Source: UBA1444 sp964601085 (GTDB taxonomy: Bacteria; Bacillota; Negativicutes; UBA1444). From it: 64,000 nt of DNA. The first letter of the stretch is position 1. Every line of letters begins with the position of its first letter. Shown in pieces: positions 16,709 to 24,421 of the stretch. Position numbers and translations under genes: made by a program. The stretch covers positions 1 to 64,000 of the forward strand of contig CAZRLN010000002.1 in the NCBI GenBank assembly GCA_964601085.1, read 5' to 3'. The notes beneath the pieces were generated by a model. That model worked only from the letters and a program-made list of their open reading frames with translations. It ran no database searches and was not told where the DNA came from.

Positions 16709-18408
16709 AAATGTCGAATTTGTACGCGCCGACGTTGCGGGAAGTGCCCGCCGAAGCGGAAGTCGTAAGTCATCAGCTGATGTTGCGCGCCGGGATGATT
16801 CGCAAAGCGACGGGTGGAGTTTATTCATATCTGCCGCTGGCTTGGCGCACGTTGCGCAAAATTGAACAGATCGTTCGGGAAGAAATGGATGCGAAAGGCG
16901 GTCAGGAGATCGCCATGCCGATTGTTCAGCCGGCGGAGATTTGGCAACAGACGGGACGCTGGGATGTTTACGGCGAGGAAATGTTTCGCCTGAAAGACCG
17001 ACATCAACGGGATTTTTGCCTGGGGCCGACTCATGAAGAAATGGTGACGACCCTCGTAAAGGCGGATATTCGTTCGTATCGGCAATTACCGTTATTGGTT
17101 TATCAAATTCAGAACAAATACCGGGACGAGATTCGCCCGCGATTTGGATTGATGCGGGGACGCGAGTTCATTATGAAAGATTTGTACTCGTTTGACCGCG
17201 ATGCAGCGGGTTTGGATATCAGTTACAAGAAAATGTATGATGCGTATACGCAAATTTTTTCCCGTTGCGGACTGACATTCCGACCGGTGGAGGCGGATCC
17301 CGGCGCCATAGGCGGCAGCGGGACTCATGAGTTCATGGTGTTGGCGGATTCCGGTGAAGCCGCCATTGCTTATTGCGAGCAATGCGATTACGCCGCCAAC
17401 GTGGAAAAGGCGGAATTGGCGGTTATCGCCGCCAACGACGAAGGTTCGCTGCCGATGCTGGAAAAGGATACCCCCGGTCAACGCACGATTCAGGAAGTCG
17501 CCGAATTTCTTGCCACTCCTTCCGACCATTTGATAAAATCAATGGCTTACATGACGGAACAGGGGCCGGTTTTGGCGCTGGTCCGTGGTGATCATGAAGT
17601 CAATGAAATCAAACTTTTGAATTTGCTGAATGTGTTGCAACTCGAACTCGCCAGCGAAACGGACATCCGCAAGGTGTTCCGGAGCGCGCCGGGATATATC
17701 GGACCGGTTGGATTAACCGGCGTAACCATCGTCGCCGATGCCAGTGTGATGAATATGCTGAATGCCGTCTGCGGCGCTAATGCCGAAAATAAACATTGGA
17801 TACAAGTGATGCCGGCCAGGGATTTCAAACCGGATCATATCGCTGATTTGCGCATGATCCGCGAAGGCGATCCTTGTCCGCGCTGCGGCGCCAAAGTCAG
17901 AACGGCACGGGGCATCGAAGTGGGACAGGTATTCAAGTTGCATACCAAATATTCGAAAGCCTTGCAGGCGACGTACCTTGATGAGAACGGTCAGGAAAAC
18001 CTGATGGTGATGGGCTGCTACGGCGTCGGCGTCAGCCGGACCATGGCGGCGGCTATCGAACAACATCATGATGAGGATGGCATTATCTGGCCGGCGTCTA
18101 TCGCCCCTTATCATGCAGTCATTGTACCGATCAACATCAAAGATGAGGCGCAAATGGCGTTGTGTAATCAATTGTACGCCGATTTAACAGCGGCTGGAGT
18201 GGAAGTGGTTTTGGACGATCGGGACGAGCGTTCGGGTGTCAAATTCAAGGATGCCGACCTGATTGGTTATCCTCTGCGAATTACAATCGGCCCCAAAGCC
18301 ATCAAAGAAAATTCAGTGGAAGTCAAAAACCGTCGGACAAAGGAAACAACCCTTTTCCCGCTGGGGGATCATGTGGAACAGATCTGTCGGCTATTGGCGA
18401 CTCTCTGA
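16705..18408 (+). CDS. proS: Prolyl-tRNA synthetase, bacterial type
   Basis: Class II synthetase charging tRNA-Pro. The 567-residue length and the inserted editing (INS) domain between motifs 2 and 3 (about residues 225-390) identify the bacterial ProS type. Visible are LRAGMIRKATGGVYSYLPL, motif 2 RPRFGLMRGREF, the INS segment DHLIKSMAYMTEQGP, motif 3 MGCYGVGVSRTMAA, and a C-terminal anticodon-binding domain with VVLDDRDERSGVKFKDADL. ATG 16705 overlaps the ispG stop. Confidence 0.97.
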   Translation: MKMSNLYAPTLREVPAEAEVVSHQLMLRAGMIRKATGGVYSYLPLAWRTLRKIEQIVREEMDAKGGQEIAMPIVQPAEIWQQTGRWDVYGEEMFRLKDRHQRDFCLGPTHEEMVTTLVKADIRSYRQLPLLVYQIQNKYRDEIRPRFGLMRGREFIMKDLYSFDRDAAGLDISYKKMYDAYTQIFSRCGLTFRPVEADPGAIGGSGTHEFMVLADSGEAAIAYCEQCDYAANVEKAELAVIAANDEGSLPMLEKDTPGQRTIQEVAEFLATPSDHLIKSMAYMTEQGPVLALVRGDHEVNEIKLLNLLNVLQLELASETDIRKVFRSAPGYIGPVGLTGVTIVADASVMNMLNAVCGANAENKHWIQVMPARDFKPDHIADLRMIREGDPCPRCGAKVRTARGIEVGQVFKLHTKYSKALQATYLDENGQENLMVMGCYGVGVSRTMAAAIEQHHDEDGIIWPASIAPYHAVIVPINIKDEAQMALCNQLYADLTAAGVEVVLDDRDERSGVKFKDADLIGYPLRITIGPKAIKENSVEVKNRRTKETTLFPLGDHVEQICRLLATL

Positions 18409-18449
18409 TACAATTCGCCTAAGTATCTTCAGTTTTGGGGTGTCGGGTT

Positions 18450-21400
18450 TTGACATATTGCATTGCACCGGACGATAAAAATATATTGCAAAAACTTACC
18501 CAGCAGCTGCCGTTATCGGCAGCTGCTCAGTTCGTATTGAACCAGAGCCGCGTGGAGTCGATTGCCCTGGATCCAAACTCCGGCGACTGCCGGTTGATTT
18601 TTTGCGTCCCGGAGTGTTTGAACGGTGATGACTTGAATCAGGTGACTGATTTTCTGCGGATGGCGACTTGCCTTGATTCGTTGACATTGGAACAACGCCT
18701 GATCACCAACTCCGCCTCGCTTTGCGAGCAAAAAGATTTTCTGATCCGCGAGTTTCCCCATGCCACTCCTCTGGCGCGTCGGGCCCTGCTGGCATCTGAT
18801 TGGCAATGGAACGGAAACGGGCTTGTAATTACCTTGCGGCGTCTGTTGGAACAGGATATTCTTCTGCGGGAAGAGTTTGACGCCAAGTTTAGCGCATTTA
18901 TCCAGGAACGACTTGGGATTGTGCTCAACGTGCAAGTATTGGTGGAAGAAGATCCAACCTGTTATGATCAATTGGATTGTATGCTGCAGTCTTTGCCGCA
19001 GGAAACGGGAGAAACGACAGCAAGCGATTCGCCGGTTTCCGGCAACGGCGAAAAAGCGATTTTCGGATCGCTGATTAAGGGCAAGAGCGTGGATATCAAG
19101 GAAATCAACGAGGAGCAGCGGGGCATCGTCGTGGAAGGGAAAGTTCAGGATTGCGAACTCAAGGAACTGAAAAGCGGCCGCTGTCTATTATCCTTTAATT
19201 TGGAAGACAGGACGAGCGCCATCAGTTGCAAGAGTTATTTTGAAAATCTGGCGGAAGCCGGCAAAAAAACGGAAACCCTGAAGAACGGCATCATGGTCAA
19301 AGCCAAAGGCGCGGTGATGTTTGACAAATATGCCCGTGAACTTGTGTTACAGACGGATCATGTTACGAAAATCACTACACCGGTGATCACGGATCAGCGG
19401 CCGGAAAAACGGGTGGAGCTGCATGCCCATACCCAGATGAGCGCCATGGATTCGGTGGTTTCAATCGATGCGCTGATTTCTGCCGCCGAACAGTATGGAC
19501 ATTCCGCCGTGGCGATTACGGACCATGGTGTAATCCAGGCTTTCCCCAACGCCCAAAAACTGGCCCGCAAGAGCAAGGTCAAAGTAATTTATGGTATGGA
19601 AGGCTATCTGTTTGATGAAGACATCAACCGCAGCAACCACATTATCCTGTTGGCTCAAAATATGGTTGGGCTTCGGAATCTGTACCGATTGGTTTCTTTG
19701 GCCCATATCAAGTATTTTCACCGCACACCCCGAATTCCCCGTTCGGCATTGATCGAATTCCGGGAAGGCCTGATTTTGGGGTCCGCCTGCGAGGCGGGAG
19801 AGCTGTACCGGGCGATGCTCAATGGCGCAGAAATGGATGATCTGCTGCAAATCGCATCTTTCTATGACTATCTTGAGATACAGCCTTGCGGAAACAATGA
19901 ATTTTTGATTCGTAATGGCGAAGTCTCCGGAAAAAAGGAACTTCAAGAACTGAACCGGAAAATTTGCGAGATTGGCCGGCTCGCTGGCAAGCCGGTTGCG
20001 GCGACATGCGACGTTCATTTTTTACGTCCCGAAGATGAAGTATATCGCCGAATTTTGATGAGCGGTCAAAAATATGGCGATGCGGATTTGCAGGCGCCTC
20101 TGTTTTTTCGAACCACCGAGGAAATGCTGGCGGAATTTGACTACCTTGGCCAAGAATTGGCGGAAGAAGTCGTCATCCGTGTTCCGCAACAAATCGCCAA
20201 CTGCATTGAAAAATTGGAGCCAATTCCCGACAACCTTTATTCGCCCGATATTCCGGGCGCTGATGACGACATCCGCAATATGTCTTATGATCATGCCAGG
20301 GAATTGTACGGGGAGCCACTGCCGGAGATTGTGGCGGCGCGACTGCAACTGGAACTGAATTCAATTATTAACAATGGGTTTGGCGTATTGTACCTGATCG
20401 CTCACAAATTGGTGAAGAAATCAACCGATGACGGCTATCTGGTTGGATCGCGGGGATCGGTCGGATCCTCATTTGTCGCCACGATGACCGGAATTACCGA
20501 GGTAAATCCGTTGCCGCCGCATTGGCGGTGTCCCGACTGCAAGTATAGCGAATTCGCCGACGCGGGAGTGTACGGCGGCGGGTTTGACCTGCCGGATAAG
20601 GCATGCCCGCAGTGTGGAGCCAGCTTGAAAAAAGATGGCCACAATATTCCTTTTGCCGTTTTCCTGGGTTTCGAAGGCGACAAAGTACCGGATATTGATT
20701 TGAATTTTTCCGGCGATTATCAGGCTGTCGCCCATAAATACACCGAGGAACTCTTTGGCCGCGATAACGTGTTCCGGGCGGGGACGATCAGTACGATCGC
20801 GGAGCGAACTGCTTACGGGTATGTGCAAAACTATTTGGAAGAGCGCAAGCTACCCGGCACCAAAGCCAATACCAACCGCTTGGTGCGTGGCTGCGCCGGG
20901 GTCAAAAAGACGACAGGCCAGCATCCCGGCGGGATCATGGTTGTGCCCAGACAGATGGATGTACATCATTTCACGCCGATTCAGCATCCGGCGGACGACC
21001 GCACATCCGGTACGGTGACGACACATTTCGACTATCATTCCATCAGTGATCGCCTGGTCAAACTCGATATTCTCGGTCATGACGATCCGACGGTGATTCG
21101 GATGTTGGAGCGATTGACCGGCATCGATGCGAAAAAATTGCCTTTCGATGATCCGGCGACAATGAGTTTGTTTTATTCTACGGATGCTTTGGGATTAACG
21201 CAGGAGCAGTTGAAGAGTCCGGTAGGTACGCTTGGAATACCGGAATATGGCACCCGTTTCGTGCGGCAGATGCTGGAAGAAACCCGTCCGGCCTGTTTCA
21301 GCGAACTGGTTCGGATCAGCGGTTTTTCCCATGGCACGGATGTGTGGGTCAATAACGCGCAGGATTTAATCCGGGATAAAGTGGCGACTTTGTCGGAAGC

Positions 21401-22112
21401 CATTTCGGCGCGGGACGACATTATGGTGACTTTGATGCAAAAAGGAGTCGCTCCCAAAACATCCTTTGAGATCATGGAAAGCGTCCGTAAGGGTAAAGGT
21501 GTAAAACCTAACCAGATTCAGGCGATGCAGGAACAAGGCGTTCCGGATTGGTTTATCCAGTCTTGCCAGAAGATCAAATATATGTTTCCCCGGGCCCATG
21601 CAGTCGCCTATGTGATGATGGCATTCCGGATCGCCTGGTTCAAAGTGCATATGCCATTGGCCTTTTACGCCGCCTTCTTTACAATCCGCGCCGAGGAATT
21701 TGACAGCATTTCCGCCGCCCAGGGCGAAAATGCATTGACCATGGTTATCCGAGATCTGGAATCCAAGGGGAATGAAGCCAGTCACAAGGAAAAGGCGTTG
21801 CTGGCCGTGATGGAGACAGCACGGGAAATGGTTTTGCGCGGTTTTTCCTTTTTGAAAGTCGATCTTTACAAGTCCCATGCTTCGGAATTTTTGATCAGCG
21901 GGCAAGCTTTGCTGCCGCCATTGGCGGCATTGCCGGGATTAGGAGCGGCAGCTGCGGAAAGCGTTGTAAACGCCAGAAAAGAGAGACTCTTTTCGTCACA
22001 GGAAGACTTGAGAATTCGTGGACACGTTTCCAAAAGCATTGTCGATCTTTTGGCCCAACAAGGTTGTCTGGGGGACTTGCCAGAATCGGACCAACTGCAA
22101 CTTTTTGGCTGA
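18450..22112 (+). CDS. polC: DNA polymerase III PolC-type alpha subunit, lacking the internal exonuclease
   Basis: The replicative polymerase of Bacillota. The 1220-residue protein has an N-terminal domain, an OB fold (about 220-310), a PHP domain opening with VELHAHTQMSAMDSVV (about 322), a four-cysteine zinc module CPDCKY...CPQCG (about 693-730), the catalytic palm VPDIDLNFSGDY (about 747), and VKLDILGHDDPTVIRML. B. subtilis PolC is about 1437 residues because a DEDD proofreading exonuclease is inserted in the PHP domain. Here EGYLFDEDI runs straight into NHIILLAQN with no DxETTG-type exonuclease, which accounts for the shorter length. TTG 18450 lies 7 nt after GGGGTG. Confidence 0.95.
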   Translation: MTYCIAPDDKNILQKLTQQLPLSAAAQFVLNQSRVESIALDPNSGDCRLIFCVPECLNGDDLNQVTDFLRMATCLDSLTLEQRLITNSASLCEQKDFLIREFPHATPLARRALLASDWQWNGNGLVITLRRLLEQDILLREEFDAKFSAFIQERLGIVLNVQVLVEEDPTCYDQLDCMLQSLPQETGETTASDSPVSGNGEKAIFGSLIKGKSVDIKEINEEQRGIVVEGKVQDCELKELKSGRCLLSFNLEDRTSAISCKSYFENLAEAGKKTETLKNGIMVKAKGAVMFDKYARELVLQTDHVTKITTPVITDQRPEKRVELHAHTQMSAMDSVVSIDALISAAEQYGHSAVAITDHGVIQAFPNAQKLARKSKVKVIYGMEGYLFDEDINRSNHIILLAQNMVGLRNLYRLVSLAHIKYFHRTPRIPRSALIEFREGLILGSACEAGELYRAMLNGAEMDDLLQIASFYDYLEIQPCGNNEFLIRNGEVSGKKELQELNRKICEIGRLAGKPVAATCDVHFLRPEDEVYRRILMSGQKYGDADLQAPLFFRTTEEMLAEFDYLGQELAEEVVIRVPQQIANCIEKLEPIPDNLYSPDIPGADDDIRNMSYDHARELYGEPLPEIVAARLQLELNSIINNGFGVLYLIAHKLVKKSTDDGYLVGSRGSVGSSFVATMTGITEVNPLPPHWRCPDCKYSEFADAGVYGGGFDLPDKACPQCGASLKKDGHNIPFAVFLGFEGDKVPDIDLNFSGDYQAVAHKYTEELFGRDNVFRAGTISTIAERTAYGYVQNYLEERKLPGTKANTNRLVRGCAGVKKTTGQHPGGIMVVPRQMDVHHFTPIQHPADDRTSGTVTTHFDYHSISDRLVKLDILGHDDPTVIRMLERLTGIDAKKLPFDDPATMSLFYSTDALGLTQEQLKSPVGTLGIPEYGTRFVRQMLEETRPACFSELVRISGFSHGTDVWVNNAQDLIRDKVATLSEAISARDDIMVTLMQKGVAPKTSFEIMESVRKGKGVKPNQIQAMQEQGVPDWFIQSCQKIKYMFPRAHAVAYVMMAFRIAWFKVHMPLAFYAAFFTIRAEEFDSISAAQGENALTMVIRDLESKGNEASHKEKALLAVMETAREMVLRGFSFLKVDLYKSHASEFLISGQALLPPLAALPGLGAAAAESVVNARKERLFSSQEDLRIRGHVSKSIVDLLAQQGCLGDLPESDQLQLFG

Positions 22113-22160
22113 AGTGGTGGCTAGGGGGAAACGGATTTGGCTGTTTCTTCGGGAGTAGTG

Positions 22161-22189
22161 TTGTAAATTCGATTCTATGGTGATATAAT
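22161..22189 (+). promoter_or_regulatory. Sigma-A type promoter for the rimP-nusA-infB operon
   Basis: TTGTAA (22161-22166) and a perfect TATAAT (22184-22189) separated by 17 bases in the 154-base gap between polC and rimP. It would start the translation-factor operon. Confidence 0.75.
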
Positions 22190-22215
22190 CAATTTGAAGA
22201 TTTGTGGAAGCTGGT

Positions 22216-22242
22216 GAAAGAGTGGGTACTGCCCACTCTTTC
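22216..22242 (+). promoter_or_regulatory. Leader hairpin before rimP
   Basis: GAAAGAGTGGG (22216-22226) and CCCACTCTTTC (22232-22242) form a perfect 11-bp stem with a 5-nt loop, a few nt downstream of the predicted transcription start. There is no T run after it, so it is more likely an mRNA stability or regulatory stem than a terminator. Confidence 0.55.
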
Positions 22243-22266
22243 CGCGTAATTTGGAGGGAGTGTCCG

Positions 22267-22740
22267 ATGACGCGAACGGAAATTGAAGACAAGGTCATTG
22301 CAATTGTTGATCCCTTGTTGCAGGGAACAGCGTTGGAACTGGTGGACGTTGAATATGTGCAGGAACGGGATTGGTACTTGCGAATTTTCATTGATAAACC
22401 AGGCGGCGTTGGAATCGACGATTGTGAACAACTGAGTCGTACCGTGGAACCGATTCTGGATGAACTCGACTTTCTCAAACAAGCTTACTATCTGGAAGTT
22501 TCATCGCCGGGCTTGGACCGGGTATTGCGCCGGGAGAAGGATTTTGTTCGATATGCCGGGAGATTGGTGGATCTGAAATTTTTCAAGCCACAGTCTGGCA
22601 TGAAACAACTCACCGGAGCTCTTGTTGGACTTCGGGACGGCAATGTCCGAGTGACAGTGAATGACAAAGAGCAGGAATATCCACAAGAAGAAGTGGCGCA
22701 GATCCGTTTGCATGTTTCGATGGGATCGACAAAAAAATAG
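22267..22740 (+). CDS. rimP: Ribosome maturation factor RimP
   Basis: RimP assists assembly of the 30S subunit. The 157-residue protein shows LELVDVEYVQERDWYLRIFI in the N-terminal domain and YYLEVSSPGLDRVLRREKDF, the family's most conserved stretch, followed by a C-terminal Sm-like domain. ATG 22267 follows TTGGAGGGAG by 6 nt. It leads the rimP-nusA-rnpM-ylxQ-infB-rbfA operon found throughout Bacillota. Confidence 0.96.
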   Translation: MTRTEIEDKVIAIVDPLLQGTALELVDVEYVQERDWYLRIFIDKPGGVGIDDCEQLSRTVEPILDELDFLKQAYYLEVSSPGLDRVLRREKDFVRYAGRLVDLKFFKPQSGMKQLTGALVGLRDGNVRVTVNDKEQEYPQEEVAQIRLHVSMGSTKK

Positions 22741-22757
22741 ACTTAGGAGGCGTCTTG

Positions 22758-23819
22758 GTGAGTACAGAATTATTAGCAGCGTTTGAACAGTTGGCGCGGG
22801 AACGGGGAATCGCAGCCGAAGTCCTGTTTGAAGCTGTGGAAGCGGCCCTGATTTCTGCTTACAAAAGAAACTTTGGCACTGCGCAAAATGTTCGCGTGGC
22901 AATGGACCGCGATACAGGCGAAATCCACGTGTATTCGCGCAAGGATGTGGTGGAGATCGTTTCGGATCCCAAGCAGGAAATTTCATTAATTGATGCTAAG
23001 ACGATCGATATTGCGTTTCAGCCGGGTGACGTGGTGGAGCAGGAAGTTACACCGAAGGATTTTGGCCGCATTGCCGCACAAACAGCCAAACAGGTGGTGG
23101 TGCAGCGGATTCGCGAAGCAGAGCGCAGTTTGGTGTTCGATGAATATTCCAACCGGGAAAATGATATCGTCACCGGCGTAGTGCAACGGATCGAACAGCG
23201 TCAGGTGTATGTGGATTTGGGAAAAGCGGAAGCGGTCTTGCCGCCGACGGAGCAGATCAATGGCGAGCCTTATCGTTACGGGGAACGGATCAAAACGTTT
23301 ATCGTCGAAGTAAAAAAACTGCCCAAAGGACCGCAGATCATGCTTTCACGAACCCATCCCGGCTTGCTTCGACGGTTGTTCGAACTGGAAGTTCCGGAAA
23401 TTCATGATGGGGTTGTGGAAATCAAATCTGTTGCCCGCGAACCGGGGCTGCGCTCGAAGATCGCCGTACATTCGGCGGATGAAAATGTGGATCCTGTCGG
23501 CGCTTGTGTCGGACACAAGGGCTTGCGCGTTCAGATGATCGTCAATGAGTTGCGCGGGGAGAAAATCGATGTAGTTCGTTGGAGTGAAAATCCCGACGAG
23601 TATATTGCCAACGCCCTGAGTCCAGCAAAAGTGATTGCCGTGGAAATTTTCGAAGATGAAAAGGCGTCACGGGTCATCGTCCCGGATTACCAACTTTCCC
23701 TCGCGATCGGCCGGGAAGGGCAGAATGCGCGTCTAGCCGCAAAACTTACCGGTTGGAAGATTGATATCAAGAGCGAAACCCAGGCATTGATGATGCAGGG
23801 AGATTCGGAACAGGAATGA
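22758..23819 (+). CDS. nusA: Transcription termination/antitermination factor NusA
   Basis: NusA binds RNA polymerase and modulates pausing, termination and antitermination. The 353-residue short form lacks the C-terminal acidic repeats of proteobacterial NusA. It has the N-terminal polymerase-binding domain (about 1-125), S1 (about 135-200, VTGVVQRIEQRQVYVDLGKA), KH1 (VGACVGHKGLRVQMIVNEL) and KH2 (LAIGREGQNARLAAKLTGW). GTG 22758 is 7 nt after AGGAGG; the adjacent TTG 22755 is too close. Its stop overlaps the next ATG. Confidence 0.97.
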   Translation: MSTELLAAFEQLARERGIAAEVLFEAVEAALISAYKRNFGTAQNVRVAMDRDTGEIHVYSRKDVVEIVSDPKQEISLIDAKTIDIAFQPGDVVEQEVTPKDFGRIAAQTAKQVVVQRIREAERSLVFDEYSNRENDIVTGVVQRIEQRQVYVDLGKAEAVLPPTEQINGEPYRYGERIKTFIVEVKKLPKGPQIMLSRTHPGLLRRLFELEVPEIHDGVVEIKSVAREPGLRSKIAVHSADENVDPVGACVGHKGLRVQMIVNELRGEKIDVVRWSENPDEYIANALSPAKVIAVEIFEDEKASRVIVPDYQLSLAIGREGQNARLAAKLTGWKIDIKSETQALMMQGDSEQE

Positions 23820-24085
23820 TCAAGCAGAAAAAGTCTCCCAAACGTTTATGCAGCGGCTGTCAGACGTTCCAGGACAAAAAGGCGATGGTTCGTGTTGTCC
23901 GAACGCCGACCGGGGAAGTGGTCGTGGACCCGACCGGCAAGGCTCCGGGTCGCGGCGGGTATGTCTGCAAAAATGTGGAATGCATTCAACAGGCTCGGTC
24001 CGGTAAAGGCCTGGAGAGGGCTTTGAAGACTTCTGTGCCGGCAACGGTGTATGATTCCTTAACGGCGTTGTTGAATCCAGCATGA
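23816..24085 (+). CDS. rnpM: RNase P modulator RnpM (YlxR family)
   Basis: An 89-residue YlxR-fold protein. The family motif is clear: KRLCSGCQTFQDKKAMVRVV and GKAPGRGGYVCKNVECIQQA. YlxR of B. subtilis was renamed RnpM after it was shown to bind and modulate RNase P RNA. It overlaps nusA at its 5' end and the L7Ae-like gene at its 3' end, by four bases each. This places it firmly in the nusA-infB operon. Confidence 0.93.
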   Translation: MIKQKKSPKRLCSGCQTFQDKKAMVRVVRTPTGEVVVDPTGKAPGRGGYVCKNVECIQQARSGKGLERALKTSVPATVYDSLTALLNPA

Positions 24086-24396
24086 GTGCAGAAAAAGTTA
24101 TGGGGTTGCTGGGACTGGCCAATCGGGCCGGTCAAATTTCGGCCGGAGCGATGCAAACGGAAAAGGCGATTATGACAGGGAAATGTAAACTGTTGCTGAT
24201 TGCCGAGGACGTCGCGCCGGAGACGCTGAAACGATTGACGATCATGACGGAGGAAACCGGAACTCCTACTCTAAAGATGTTTACTAAGTTACAACTGGGA
24301 ACGGCCGTCGGGAAAAGCCCCAAAGCGGCTCTTGCCATTAATGATACCGGATTTGCCAGCTCCCTACGGCGAATGGTCTCATCCGACCTCGTCTGA
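24082..24396 (+). CDS. L7Ae-family RNA-binding protein YlxQ
   Basis: A 104-residue protein with the L7Ae/L30e fold: VMGLLGLANRAGQISAGAM, CKLLLIAEDVAPETLKRL, and TKLQLGTAVGKSPKAALAI. YlxQ-type proteins resemble ribosomal protein L7Ae/YbxF and bind kink-turn RNA; their target in the cell is not firmly known. It sits between rnpM and infB, as in Bacillus. Confidence 0.92.
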   Translation: MSAEKVMGLLGLANRAGQISAGAMQTEKAIMTGKCKLLLIAEDVAPETLKRLTIMTEETGTPTLKMFTKLQLGTAVGKSPKAALAINDTGFASSLRRMVSSDLV

Positions 24397-24421
24397 CGGA
24401 GAACTTTTTGGAGGCGATGTA

